64,000 bases of DNA from Isoperla grammatica (Eukaryota > Arthropoda > Insecta > Plecoptera > Perlodidae): positions 10,960,669-11,024,668 of the forward strand of contig OX246741.1 of the NCBI GenBank assembly GCA_945910005.1. The letters run 5' to 3'. The position numbers and the translations under genes are program-made. Below the pieces are notes generated by a model that was not told the DNA's origin, did not search any database, and was given only the letters and a program-made list of their open reading frames with translations. Positions 36,540 to 47,879 of the stretch are shown piece by piece (the stretch's first letter is position 1; each line of letters begins with the position of its first letter).

Positions 36540-37510
36540 GCCATGACTGAGTAGAACCCTTAGTCATGGCCTGCTCCAACTGACTGAAGAGCGACGTCCG
36601 CCATGACTGAAGGCTCTACTCAGACAAAAAGGGCTCAGCTGACTGAAGAGTGACTCAGTCAGGGATAGTAGGCGTCGTTCTTCAGTCAGCTGAAGTTCGC
36701 CATGACTGAGTAGAACCTTCAGTCAGAACGGGCTCCAACTGACTGAAGAGCGACGTCCGCCATGACTGAAGGTTCTACTCAGACAGAAAGGGCCCAGCTG
36801 ACTGAAAAGCGACTCAGTCAAGGATAGTGGGCGTCGTTCTTCAGTCAGCTGAAGTCCGCCATGACTGAGTAGAACCCTTAGTCAGAGCGGGCTCCAACTG
36901 ACTAACGAACGACGTCCGCCATGACTGAAGGTTCTACTCAGACAGAAAGGGCTCAGCTGAGCTGACTGAAGAGCGGCTCAGTCAAGGATAGTGGGTGTCG
37001 TTCTTCAGTCAGCTGAAGTCCGCCATGACTGAGTAGAACCTTCAGTCAGGGCGGGCTCCAACTGACTGAAGAACGAACGACGTCCGCCATGACTGAAGGT
37101 TTTACTCAGAGAGGAAGGGTCTCAGTTGACTGAAGAGCGACTCAGTCAAGGATAGTGGGCGTCGTTCTTCAGTCAGCTGAAGTCCGCCATGACTGAGTAG
37201 AACCTTCAGTCAGGGCGGGCTCCAACTGACTGAAGAACGAACGACGTCCGCCATGACTGAAGGTTTTACTCAGAGAGGAAGGGCCTCAGCTGACTGAAGA
37301 GCGACTCAGTCAGGGATAGTGGGCGTAGTTCTTCAGTCAAGTCAGCTGAAGCCACCATGACTGAGTAGAACCTTCAGTCAGGGCGGCCATCCAGCTGGCG
37401 AAGAGCGACTCAGTCAGGGATAGTGGACGTCGTTCTTCAGTCACCTGAAGCCCACCATGACTGAGTAGAACCTTCAGTCAGGGCGTCCATCCAGCTGGCG
37501 AAGAGAGACG
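36540..37510. repeat. 159-168-bp tandem repeat with internal palindrome
   Basis: Copies of catgactgagtagaacc occur at 36542, 36701, 36860, 37023, 37188, 37356 and 37456. Each long unit also contains the reverse complement of this word (ggttctactcag) about 60-70 bp after it, so every monomer can fold into a hairpin. The array also repeats gggatagtgggcgtcgttct. Confidence 0.93.
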
Positions 37511-38945
37511 CCCACCCAGGGCAAACATCCCGGAGTGTTGACTCTGCATGCGGTAATGGATACGACAAATCGCGTCCCCACATCGCCAGCACCATGTTCC
37601 GTGTTTACCTACCGAGGATCGCCGCTTTTTATCGTAGAGTCAACAACACTGGGGGTCATCATCATAAACTGTGCATTGTTCAAATAATACCCTAGTTTGG
37701 ACATTCCTTCCTTGTCCGTATGTCGCCCGCCGCGCTCACGAGCGTGTCAAATGAAAGTGGAGTCAACGGGTCGAGCGTCGCTACGCCCCACGCCTTTATG
37801 GAGCACTTTCAGTTGTTGTTGTTGTTGTTGTTGCCAGGGGTTACGATGTCTGTCTAGGATATAGTCACGTGTTTATTTGTTGTATAAATTGTACAAGTTT
37901 TAGATAGACATTTATTAATTTGATGCATGCACATGGTTCGCCTTATCAACATTGTGTTATAAAATCTATTTTCACTCGTGAATACATAGTAATATACGGA
38001 TGGAAATGGCAATTTGCCATCATAAATAAATAAATCAATCAATATTTTTTGTGCTCGTTTTTGTATCAATAAATAATTTAATTAAAGCATGTGTTGTAAA
38101 AAAATTGCACAATTTTATTTCGTTATATTCTGCAGTGTCTAATATATAATACATTATTGCTATACACGCAACTTTCCATTCGTTTGGAATAAAAAATAGA
38201 AACACATATATTAATTGCTAAAAAGCCACCCATGTTGACAGTCTTGTTTATAAATTATATTGCACATTGTTTGAAACTTACAAGTGTGTTTAATTGCGTT
38301 ATACAACGTAGCCTATGTCATGCCTGGAAGGCGTGAAATAACATTAGTTATATTAATTGTCTCCACACTTTCATTAACAGATTAAACAAACAATTATCGG
38401 TTGATGTAATTAAGTTAATTGTTGTATTGTTTTAGTTCGTCCAACTCGTTTTATTCAAGGGCAAAAAACATCAAATGTCGTGTTTTATTGCTCACCATAC
38501 TTAAACGGTCCCAGCTTTCCCTTCTACTTATATTTAATTCAAGAAGCTGGATGAAAATCTGAAGCAAATTTCCGTCCAAGTTGTTGCATACAATGTTATT
38601 TATAACTTGTTTGGGTTATTCAATTTTTTGTAAGTAATAATTACACAACATATAAATTTAGTACAGCAAGTAATTTATCGCTGTAAGCTCAACTATTTGC
38701 TTCAACTTTCCATCAAAGTTCTTGAAGCGAAAAATTTGCCCTTCTTGGCTTTTCCCTGGAATGCAACGAGTTGTATAACATTGGCCCACCTAAAACCATT
38801 CATCAACACTACATAGTGTCCATTATTGTTGTTTATCGCCGCACTCAACAGCGACTATTTCGCCTCGTACGACAGGCAGAGCTACTTCACGAGGGTTGCA
38901 ACAAGTCCTTGCAATGACGTAGACGGGTTTTCACTCTGCACCCCT
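37511..38945. other. 3' flank/UTR region of gene 2; no other gene seen
   Basis: AT-rich. A (TTG)n lies at 37814-37832, and a dispersed satellite-core copy (cgcctcgtacgacaggcaga) at about 38861-38882, within 85 bp of the gene 2 stop codon and so probably in its 3' UTR. Confidence 0.45.
38484..38489 (-). promoter_or_regulatory. candidate polyadenylation signal AATAAA for gene 2
   Basis: The minus strand reads AATAAA about 460 nt beyond the stop codon at 38946. Other AATAAA words exist in this AT-rich flank, so the choice is tentative. Confidence 0.3.
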
Positions 38946-41900
38946 TTACAACGGCCTCGGCTCCAACAGCCGAGTGATTATATCCTCCAGCTCTTCGATG
39001 GCTATGGGAGTGTCCACCGTGTTATCGGCGTCCACCTGGTGGATCGCCGGCGGTGGAGGGTTCCGGTTAATCTCGACGTATCTAGAGTCACCGCCTTTAG
39101 GTCGGTTTCCTCCGGACGAGGGGGGCGGTGTGTTCACGTTTTTGAGTATGGTCGTGATGATGTTTTCTAGATTCTTGTTTGCGTTGAGCGCGTTATTCGG
39201 TTTGTTGTTGTTATTGTTGTTGTTGTTCTGGCTGTAACCATTTCCAGAACCTGATTGCGGTTTCGAATCATTATTATATTCTTCATCGTCTTCATCGTCT
39301 TCGGGACTTGTAAACGAAAGATCAAATTGTTTAACAGGACGGTCGTACTTGTAACCTTCTTCAGAATCCTGTTGTGAATCGGACGAGTGTCCTACAGAAG
39401 TAGGACGCTTATTGTTAAGATTCCCAGCGCCGATTCCCTGCGAATGAACGAGTTTCCCACCGTCGTTTTGGTTAAAATTTTCTTTTTGTGCCGACTGTAG
39501 ATTGTTCTGATTTTCGAACGGAATTCGATGATTAGAGGGTAAAGTTTTTTTGTAAGGAATATTTACAACCGATTGGTGTTGGTCATTTTTATAATTTCCC
39601 TGGGAATTTTGATTGTTGGTATTAAAATTCCCGAGAGCATTGGCGAAATTCGTAGCAATAGTTTGTTGTGTTGGGCGCCCGTTATAATCTCCTAGTGGTT
39701 TTATTTGTCGATTTTGTCCATAATTTTGTAATGAATTCCCGCCGCCATTTTGTTTTACATTATTCGAATTTCCAACGTAACTTACGATCTGTACGCCATT
39801 ATTTTGTTGCGTTGGTAGTCTATTAGAACCTCCATACTGTACTGGTGACTTAACCTGATTGTTACCAATAGAATTGTCATGTGAATTTCCCAACGAGTTG
39901 TGATGTTGAGTGTTAAAATTGTCTCCGGCGTTGAAGTTGGCTAAACTGGCGTCGGAATTGTATCCCCGTGTGGGTGGCAGCCCTGAGTTGCCGCCTTGGT
40001 TGTGTTGTTGTTGTTGTTGTTGTTTTTGTTGGTCGAAAGAGCCTGTATTAGTCGCAGAGTTGACCTTTCCGTTGCCGTACACAAGTATGTTCTGAGCGTT
40101 TGCACTGATATAATTCTCCCGAGAATCTTTGAGGTTTGTTTGATGATTATTTACAACATTTGGCTGCTGTTTGGTTGCGTGAGTGTTGCCGTTATGTAGG
40201 CCTACCACAGGCCCGTTATGTTGAGGGCGGCCATTATGTACCGAAGAACCATGATGCTGAGAGTTACCATTATGTACCAAAGGCCCGTTGTGTTGAAGAT
40301 CAGTATTAAGTCCGTGCTGTTGACGATTACCGTTATGCACTAAAGGCCCAACATTGTGAGGGATGCCATTATTTACCAAATGTCCGTGTTGTTGAGGATT
40401 ACCATTATGTACCAAAGGTCCATTATGTTGAGAGTTATCATTATGTACCAAAGGCCCGTTCTGTTGTTGACCAGTATGTACCGAAGGTCCGTGCTGTTGA
40501 GGGTTGTTATGATGTACCGACGTTCCATGCTGTTGAGGATTACCATTATGTACCAAAGGTCCATTATGTTGAGAGTTACCATTATGTACCAAAGGCCCGT
40601 TCTGCTGTTGACCAGTATGTACCGAAGGTCCGTGAACTTGAGGGCTATCATTATGTACCAACGGTCCATGTTGTTGTTGACCAGTATGTACCAGAGGCCC
40701 ATGATGTTGAGGTATATTATTATGTACCAACGGCCCGTGCTGTTGCTGAATTCCGGTGTGTACCAAAGGCCCATTATGTTGAGGTCTTATATTTGTGGTC
40801 CCATGATTTCCTTGGAAACTTTGTGTTGAATCCTTGGTGACATAAGACAAGCCATGGTTACCTTCAGCTAATGTGCCCTTGTTCGAATGTCCACCCTCTT
40901 CTTGGGGTTGTCCCCCTTGAGAAGTAAAAGTTGCCTGGGCACCCGTAGGATGGTGATTCAGTCTGTTCGGGGGTGACTGGTGGCCTCCTAGGCCGCCATT
41001 TTGTTCCGGTTGCAATGGAACTCCATGAAAGTTCGGCTGCTGTCCGTGGGGCCCTGTAGGATGGTGCTTCAGTCTGTTTGGGAGAGACTGCAGACCCCCT
41101 AGTCCACCATTTTGTTCCGGGTGCAATGGAGTTGCGTGATAGTTTGGCTGCTGTTGGTGTGGCCCCGTAGGATGGTTCTTCAGTCTGTTTGGTGTGGAGT
41201 TGATACCCTCTAGGCCGCCATTTTGTTCCGGTTGCAATGGAGCCTCATGAAAGTTTGATTGCTGTTCATTTGGCCCAGTAGAATGATGATTTTTACTGTT
41301 TGGGATAGACTGTAGAACTCCTAGGCCGACATTTTGTTCCGGGTACAATGAAGTTCCGTGAAAGTTCGGCTTTTGTTCGTGAGGCCCCGTTGGATGGTGA
41401 TTCAGTTTGTTTGGAGTGGACTGTAGACCCTCTAGGCCACCAGTTTGTTCCGGGTGCAAAGAAGTTGCGTGAAAGTTCGTCTGCTGTTTGTGTGGACCAG
41501 TTGGATGGTGCTTCAGTCTGTTTGGGAGAGTCTGTAAGCCTCCTAGGCCTCCATTTTGTTCCGGGTGCAATGGAGCCTCATGAAAGTTTGATTGCTGTTC
41601 ATTTGGCCCCGTTGGATGGTGATTCAGGCTGTTTGGAATAGACTGTAGCCCCCCTAGGCCACCATTTTGTTCCGGATGCAAAGAAGTTGCGTGAAAGTTC
41701 GTCTGCTGTTTGTGTGGACCAGTTGGATGGTGATTTAGTCTGTTTGGGAGAGACTGTAAGCCTCCTAGGCCTCCATTTTGTTCCGGATGCAATAGAGCTC
41801 CATTAAAGTTCGGCTGCTTTTCGTGTATCGCCGTAGATTGGTGATTCAGTCTGTTTGCTGTGGACTGTAATCTTCCTAGCCCGCCATTTTGTTCCGTGTG

Positions 41901-42779
41901 GAATGGCACTCTTTGTGAACCGCTTGCCGTATGCTGGGTTTCAGAGTGTTCGCTGGGACGTGAAGTTGTAATCCCGTAGTTCCCGGCAAATCCAGGGAAG
42001 GCAATGTGCTTGGATATGTTGGGCTCGTTGACATCAGGTTTTCTGTTTCCCCTGGGCGGCGGGAATATGGCGAGCGTGTGCTTGTCGACGTAGACCGGGG
42101 GTATCCTGGCCAAGGTCACGGCAGAGGGCGCGTGCGCGTGCGTGTAGTTCCGCATGGGGTCAGAAGGGGCGCCGTAAGTCTCGCCGAACGTCGAGCTCAC
42201 AAGATTGTCCAGCTTTACCTCGAGGTCCGCGGGCCTCTTGAGCAGACTGACCACGTAGTTCACGTCACCGCGTTGACCCTCGACGTTCCGGTAGTCGTTG
42301 TGGTGGAGGTTGGCGAGGAAGTCGCCAGCATTCGGCGTCACGGGAACGTCGCTGTCGTGATGTTGACGCGTAGGGAGATAAACACCAGACGTGACGTCTG
42401 AAGTACCCTTAAAATATTTCCCACTATTATGTTCACTTGTTCTGGGAACAACGCCATTGTTCTCTGGAGTTTTATAGTTGCTCACTGGGGCTGACTCGTA
42501 AGCTGATTGGATGTTGGTGTTACCGTTCACGAAGGTTCCTCCAAAGTGTCCACCGTGCCCGGTGGAACTCCCTCCAGGTGGGGCGGGATTGTTGTAATGT
42601 TCTCCGAAGGTCGATGAGCTCTTCAAGGTGTTCCCACTTGGGTGTTGCACGTCGAGAGTGTAAGGCGGGGAGGTGGGGGGAGGGAACTTTCCCTTTACCC
42701 TCACACCCGCCTCCTGGTCCAAGTGTTGGTACTCCCACTGATGCTCGCCCGAGTTGCCTCCCTTGTCCTGCCAGACCAC
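38946..42779 (-). CDS. gene 2 exon 3: secreted Asn/Gln/His/Gly-rich repeat protein, C-terminal 1277 residues
   Basis: A 3.8-kb minus-strand open frame starts after a strong acceptor (ttgttggttccacag|gtggtc) in phase 0, matching the phase 0 end of exon 2. Joined to exons 1 and 2 it gives about 1370 residues. From the N-terminus the exon encodes a short more ordered part (VVWQDKGG...HQWEYQHLDQE) and a Pro/Gly/Ser-rich stretch. Nine 37-residue repeats (about 387-706; consensus elements HPEQNGGLGGLQS, PNRLNHHPTGPH) come next, then a block of 13-14-residue repeats (about 756-953; QHGPLVHNG). After these come a poly-Gln run, an Asn/Gln-rich region with an acidic patch (DDEDDEE) and poly-Asn, and a C-terminus with two predicted amphipathic stretches (LENIITTILKNV, LEDIITRLLEP). 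I see no transmembrane segment, kinase or protease motif. Composition plus signal peptide suggest an extracellular structural or cuticle/matrix protein. I do not recognise the family. Its second intron is 7.8 kb and full of transposons. Confidence 0.85.
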   Translation of the reverse strand: MVWQDKGGNSGEHQWEYQHLDQEAGVRVKGKFPPPTSPPYTLDVQHPSGNTLKSSSTFGEHYNNPAPPGGSSTGHGGHFGGTFVNGNTNIQSAYESAPVSNYKTPENNGVVPRTSEHNSGKYFKGTSDVTSGVYLPTRQHHDSDVPVTPNAGDFLANLHHNDYRNVEGQRGDVNYVVSLLKRPADLEVKLDNLVSSTFGETYGAPSDPMRNYTHAHAPSAVTLARIPPVYVDKHTLAIFPPPRGNRKPDVNEPNISKHIAFPGFAGNYGITTSRPSEHSETQHTASGSQRVPFHTEQNGGLGRLQSTANRLNHQSTAIHEKQPNFNGALLHPEQNGGLGGLQSLPNRLNHHPTGPHKQQTNFHATSLHPEQNGGLGGLQSIPNSLNHHPTGPNEQQSNFHEAPLHPEQNGGLGGLQTLPNRLKHHPTGPHKQQTNFHATSLHPEQTGGLEGLQSTPNKLNHHPTGPHEQKPNFHGTSLYPEQNVGLGVLQSIPNSKNHHSTGPNEQQSNFHEAPLQPEQNGGLEGINSTPNRLKNHPTGPHQQQPNYHATPLHPEQNGGLGGLQSLPNRLKHHPTGPHGQQPNFHGVPLQPEQNGGLGGHQSPPNRLNHHPTGAQATFTSQGGQPQEEGGHSNKGTLAEGNHGLSYVTKDSTQSFQGNHGTTNIRPQHNGPLVHTGIQQQHGPLVHNNIPQHHGPLVHTGQQQHGPLVHNDSPQVHGPSVHTGQQQNGPLVHNGNSQHNGPLVHNGNPQQHGTSVHHNNPQQHGPSVHTGQQQNGPLVHNDNSQHNGPLVHNGNPQQHGHLVNNGIPHNVGPLVHNGNRQQHGLNTDLQHNGPLVHNGNSQHHGSSVHNGRPQHNGPVVGLHNGNTHATKQQPNVVNNHQTNLKDSRENYISANAQNILVYGNGKVNSATNTGSFDQQKQQQQQQHNQGGNSGLPPTRGYNSDASLANFNAGDNFNTQHHNSLGNSHDNSIGNNQVKSPVQYGGSNRLPTQQNNGVQIVSYVGNSNNVKQNGGGNSLQNYGQNRQIKPLGDYNGRPTQQTIATNFANALGNFNTNNQNSQGNYKNDQHQSVVNIPYKKTLPSNHRIPFENQNNLQSAQKENFNQNDGGKLVHSQGIGAGNLNNKRPTSVGHSSDSQQDSEEGYKYDRPVKQFDLSFTSPEDDEDDEEYNNDSKPQSGSGNGYSQNNNNNNNNKPNNALNANKNLENIITTILKNVNTPPPSSGGNRPKGGDSRYVEINRNPPPPAIHQVDADNTVDTPIAIEELEDIITRLLEPRPL

Positions 42780-44185
42780 CTGTGGAACCAACAACAGAGG
42801 TCAAACACAGCATTCACCTTTGGATAACTCTGGGAAAATCTTTCTGTCAAGACTTCCAGATCACAGCAATCGAATGAACTTGTAAACACGTGTGCTAGCA
42901 CTGAACCACCTCTACCAATGTTTTCAGTGGACATTTTTCACGGTGAAATTTAAAATAAACTCAACTAACTGACGGGTCTCAACGAAAACTAACTTCATTA
43001 CCAAATAGTGAATAATTTTCCACGAGCTACATTTTAATTTGTAGAAAATAAATAAGTACATTCTTTTTTTTAATAATCACAACACTACTTTATTTTACAA
43101 CTTCAGATGTATAGTATTGATGATTACAATGTTTTGATTGTTCTTCACACTCTTATATTCAAAACGTTTCCTCGTAACAGAATTGGGTGGTGGCTATACG
43201 ACGCTTGTATAGGTTATACCACGTGACGGGTGTCGAACGCGACCCCTCCCACTTAAGACATCTTCCCCACGCCACTGTCTTCTCCCACATCGAAAGGGTT
43301 GCGTGCGTCGTATGTTATTAGTTTGAACTTCATGACCTTGTTGCCAACAACAATAACAACGCCTGCATGAACACACACACACACACGCACGTTGTGCAAC
43401 ACTGTCGAGAGACCAAGCAGGACTATTAGTGTGATTAGACCTCGTTAACACCCCTATCCAATATATATTCGTGATGGTGTTTTCGAACGGTTGGTTCGTC
43501 CCCCCCCCCCCCCCCCCCTAGTGGATCGCGCGGACATAATTCATCATCAGCTGCGCATGTTGTAACAGTCTTTGCGTCCCATACAGACCAGACGTTGCTC
43601 ACCAGTGGCGGATCTAGATTTTAGTAGGGTGGGGGGCGATTATAGTACACTAACTCACCCCTTTCTAGTTCCACCTATTTTACCCCCCCCCCCCCCACCC
43701 CTCTACAAGGAACACGAACTAATATAGCCCGCGGAAAAAAAGAGTGAAAATAAGATTTTGAGCATAACATGTGCAATATAAGAGGGAGACTCAAGTGACG
43801 AATTCGGTTAAAAGACAAATAAAAAAAATTACGACCGTAGATGAACGTACTACTTCTATTCCAATGTCTTTGAGATGAACGAGTATGGGGTATATAAATG
43901 TAGGATAGATAGCTACTTTAAACGTTCATCTTCTTTCTTACAAACCCGTTCGATCGCTTTGAATTTTTAACAATATTTTGTTCAATGTTTGACAAAAAGG
44001 AGAATTTTCACTTTGAGGTGATTGAGATCAAATCAGTTCGACAATAGGCCCGCATACTTTTAACAAAAAATTGTATCTGGAAGTAATGAGTGTAATTATA
44101 TTGGTGTTTGAAGCAGCGGTAGCATTGGATTTCATCATGGTACGTATTGGCTTTTCCGGGTAGTTGTATTTGGACGGATCTCCTG
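42780..44185. other. intron 2 of gene 2: simple repeats and a decayed tRNA-like patch
   Basis: Poly(C) at 43500-43518 (19 nt) and 43683-43696 (14 nt), a short (AC)n at about 43374-43386, and on the minus strand near 43205-43270 a degenerate tRNA-like sequence with box B gcgttcgacac. No exon recognised. Confidence 0.5.
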
Positions 44186-44372
44186 TCAGTATTAACAACG
44201 GCTCGCTCACTTACGGGCCAATGTCCCCTCAGTGCTGACAACGGCTCGGCCACGGTGGACCAATGTCCTCAGTGCTGACAACGGCTCATAAGTCACGGTG
44301 GACCAATGCCCTCAGTGCTGACAACGGCTCAGTCACGGTGGACCAATGCCCTCAGTGCTGACAACGGCTCGG
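44186..44372. repeat. 40-43-bp minisatellite
   Basis: About five units containing agtgctgacaacggctc; this word begins at 44231, 44271, 44314 and 44354, with a diverged unit before them. Each also has cacggtggaccaatg. Confidence 0.9.
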
Positions 44373-44600
44373 CAAGTAAAGCAAGCGAGGGGCCGCGCGG
44401 CCGAGTCTCGATTCCCACACAATTACAGCCGGTTAAGTTATTTTAATTTCCACGAGGACGGAAGAGGAAATAGCTACGACAGTTTTTATTTCGAGCCCGA
44501 ATGAGAGCATCCGATGTGGACGTCATGCCGGGCTAATGTTAGACATACAAGTACAACTACATTACTATAGGGAACTTGCAACTGACGTCACAGCCGAACT

Positions 44601-44880
44601 ACAACAATGTAACAAGTGAATCGAACTGATGGACAAACAACGAGTTGTCAAAATAATAAAATTGCAACATTACGAAGAAAACGAGGTATGGCGATAGTAA
44701 CTGCTCACCAGTTAAAACGTTTAATGATGGGCAACCAAGTTGTGAAATTTTTTTATGTTTCTTGTTTGTTTTGAAGATTTGTTTTCAAAATCAGAATATT
44801 TTATTGTTTGACAGCTTGGTGTTTGTCCATCGATTCATTTCATTTGTTTCATTGTTGTAAAGCAAGCTTGCAAGAAGCCT
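44601..44880. mobile_element. palindromic MITE, copy A
   Basis: Its two halves are inverted copies: acaacaatgtaacaagtgaa and gatggacaaacaacgagttg near 44601-44650, and their near complements at about 44808-44858. A tail agcaagcttgcaagaagcct (44861-44880) follows. It shares sequence with copies B (45824-46123) and C (49701-49960). The flanks 44525-44595 and 44935-45025 also share words (gccgggctaatgttagacat / gccaggctaatgagagacat). Confidence 0.8.
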
Positions 44881-45029
44881 ATTGGTGCAGTAGGCACTGT
44901 TAAGAGATTGCCAGGCAAGTAGAAGCAGCCGCTATGCCAGGCTAATGAGAGACATATCACAACAGTAATGCTATAGGCCTAGTCCTTGTTCTACCATGTA
45001 CGCTGCTGCACATTGTCGTTGTGACGTCA

Positions 45030-45823
45030 TTGGAGAACTATCAGTGGTGGAGGGGCCAAGCCTGTACACCTACAGCACCATGCACAAAGATTTGCACCGG
45101 CGCAAACTTACCGTTCATTAAAAATGGCGGACTTGCTGGTGCAAGTAAACTTGCTGAAACTTGGATGAAGTTTTAGCTATTTGCGGGATAGTCGAATGAG
45201 TCGCAAATTTACGGAGTTCCCGCACATATGTGCGCCGGCAAATCCTTTTGTATATCCGGTTTAATCAATTGGCGAACGCAAGTCAAGAGTTGCGTCCGCA
45301 AATGGCTTTGTGCATGAGGATGCTAGTCCTCATACACTGTGCACTCCCAATGTGCTACAGGTGTCCCTTGAGTTGTGAAACACACGAAGTCAGAATCGTT
45401 TGGAACAAAATTTCGTTTGACATAAAACAAAAGCATTCGTTACGATTGAGGAGGCGGTGACATCAAACAATCATTTGGGTCGGACAAACAGTCTGTTTCT
45501 TAGGCAACGCCATTGTTCTGTTTGACCTTAATTGGCAAAGACATTTGGTGCGTATTCTATCTGTATAGGAAACAAAACACAGGGATCACGGCTATTTTTA
45601 GAAAATATCCGGGTTCCGTATGTTACATCACGGCCATCTTGATATTCACGTACAAACCATGGTCTACAACAATCCATGCAGTGGTCGTCAATACTATCTA
45701 TTCCAATGTCTTCGGTGGCCGTGTATTGATGTGGTATGCAGACATCTACCTTGTAAAGCGGTCGACGTGCATAGATTAAGGTCCAGTCTTACAATGTCCC
45801 AATAACTACTTATTCGTCGAATA
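45030..45823. other. intronic DNA, no gene seen
   Basis: Plus-strand open frames of 61-88 codons at 45230-45805 lack family features and exon-like borders. Confidence 0.4.
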
Positions 45824-46123
45824 GGGCACTAGCAACACCAAAAGACAACAATGAAACAAATGAATTGAATCGATGGACAAACAACAAGCTGTCAAAAAAT
45901 AATTTCTTCTGATTTTGGAAAACAAAACAAAAAACAAACAAATACACATACAAAACTTTCACTTAGTCGTTGTCTATCATTAAAAGTTTTAAATGGCGAG
46001 CAGTTGCTATTGCTACACTTGTTTTTATTTCTATGGTTGCAATTTTATTATTTTGACAGCTGATTGCGTGTCCATCAGTTCAATTCATTTGTTCCATTGT
46101 TGTCTTTGGTGTTGCTAGTGCCC
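45824..46123. mobile_element. palindromic MITE, copy B (complete, TA flanks)
   Basis: A 300-bp element with perfect terminal inverted repeats gggcactagcaacacca / tggtgttgctagtgccc, flanked by TA on both sides. Inner arms (gaattgaatcgatggacaaa, agctgtcaaaa) match copies A and C. TA flanks and size fit a Tc1/mariner-type nonautonomous element; that assignment is tentative. Confidence 0.8.
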
Positions 46124-46320
46124 TATAGCTTGTTTTCTCCATGGCAACGACCAACCAAAACTCTTGAAATCCTCCAAATAGCTTAATTGCTGCAAATAAC
46201 TTTTAGTAGAGGAGCAAAAGGTATCTCGTGCGCCTTTCGTGGAAGAGTATTGCGGTAAACGGTATTCTGTTACGGCATACCATACGAGTATTTTGCACCT
46301 ACCTGGCAGATCCTGGCACG

Positions 46321-46900
46321 CTGCAGAGGGCGCCAGGAGCGTCGTGACGTCATAGACACGTTTTAATTAATTACTTTTGAACGGTTTATGTCACAGAAAA
46401 TATCAAGAAGACAATTTTATGATGTCATACTAGATGAGAATTTATAACCTATCTGCCACATTCTGGCGGACTGCAGAGGGCGCCAGGAGCGTCGTGACGT
46501 CATATACACGTTTGAACTAATAACGTTTGAACGGTTCATGTCACAGAAAATATGTAGGGTACAATTCTTCTATAAAATACTATACGAGTATTTTTCACCT
46601 ACCTGGCACATCCTGGCACGCTGAAGAGGGCGCCAGGAGCGTCATGACGTCATAAACACGTTTTAATTAATAACGTTTGAACGGTTCATGTCACAGAAAA
46701 TGTCAAGGAAACAATTCTATTACGAAATACTATTTGAGTATTTTGCATCTACTTGGCACATCGTGGCACGCTGCAGAGGGTGCCAGGAGCGTCGTGACGT
46801 CATACACTTTTTCATTAATAACTTTTGAACGGTTCATATCACAGAAAATATCAAGAAAACAATATTATAGAGGATTTAAATACAAATCGATTGATATGTA
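46321..46900. repeat. four 150-bp tandem units in the left arm
   Basis: Exact 150-bp spacing of the ctgcagagggcgccaggagc core. Each unit then carries gtcgtgacgtcat, an acacgtttnaattaataac stretch, gaacggtt[c/t]atgtcacaga and a short variable AT segment. Confidence 0.92.
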
Positions 46901-47041
46901 CCAATAGGGTAATTATGTAATATTTAAGGGAGAAATTGCTAACAAATAATAATAATTAGATGTGTATATGAAATGCAGGGCATCCCTCATCGTAATATCT
47001 ATTTATTACTATTTCGGAGTTATAATTGTATCACTGTGATA

Positions 47042-47528
47042 AGTGGTCTAGAGAAGTTTGTTTGCAAACTGTACTGTCCATTCACTAAACTGAGATCAGT
47101 GTCTGACCTTCGATGGCGCATGTTTCACAAAAAGTCTTGCCAAGCACCCACCAAAAGCTTCCACCCAGCAAAGCCACATATCTCCAAGCCATACTAGGTG
47201 CTCACCATCAATGCTGGGTGTGGCATAATTACCAGGTGCCAACCCTATCAACTTATTACCCGAAGACTACGGATGGCTACTTGAGAGCAACGAGTATGTG
47301 GCAGTCATGATAACCCTCAAACCTGCACCGGCTGCCGTCATTCAACTAGTTAAATGCAACTGCTTAAAATCAAGGTGTGCGTCAAGATGCAGCTGCAAAG
47401 CAAATAACATGAGGTGCACCGAGCTTTGTGGCTGTTCTACTGAAGACGAGGAACAAGAGTGCTTGAATACCGACAACACGGGAGATGAGGATGAAGACGA
47501 CGATGATGAAGATGAAGAGAACTTCTAG
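47042..47528 (+). pseudogene. C-terminal fragment of a TSO1-like CXC-domain protein, two frameshifts
   Basis: Three overlapping frames, read in order, match one protein architecture. Frame A, about 47045-47150, has GLEKFVCKLYCP and SVSDLRWRMFHKK. Frame B, about 47155-47240, has KLPPSKATYLQAILGAHH and VWHNY. Frame C, about 47232-47525, has LPEDYGWLLESNEYVAVM, LKPAPAAVIQLVKCNC, then the cysteine motif C-x-C-x4-C-x3-C-x-C-x6-C-x3-C-x-C (ending CTELCGC), and an acidic Glu/Asp tail before the stop. From memory, proteins with this order (LEKFVC..LY, LRW..F, LPP...., YGW, PAP..V..LVKC.C, CXC) are widespread uncharacterised proteins of invertebrates, often multicopy. Frameshifts and the lost N-terminus make this copy non-functional. 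CXC domains in TSO1/LIN54 bind DNA through zinc-bound cysteines; a DNA-binding role for the ancestor is inferred. Confidence 0.7.
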
Positions 47529-47879
47529 CAAACGTGAGTTTTACTAATCAGTCTATGAATAGTAACTAGTATACAATAATAATAATTATTATTATTGTTA
47601 AACAACAGATACCCATGGGTATGTTGGGATGACTACGATTATTAAGTCCTTCACAGTGATACAATTATAACTCCGAAATAGTAATAAATAGATATTACGA
47701 TGAGGGATGCCCTGCATTTCATATACACATCTAATTATTATTATTTGTTAGCAATTTCTCCCTTAAATATTACATGATTACCCTATTGGTACATATCAAT
47801 CGATTTGTATTTAAATCTTCTATAATATTGTTTTCTTGATATTTTCTGTGATATGAACCGTTCAAAAGTTATTAATGAA

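Noticed and set aside
40356..40829. 157-codon plus-strand frame opposite gene 2
   Set aside because: Mirror frame of the QHGPLVHNG-coding repeat; composition is explained by the complementary strand.
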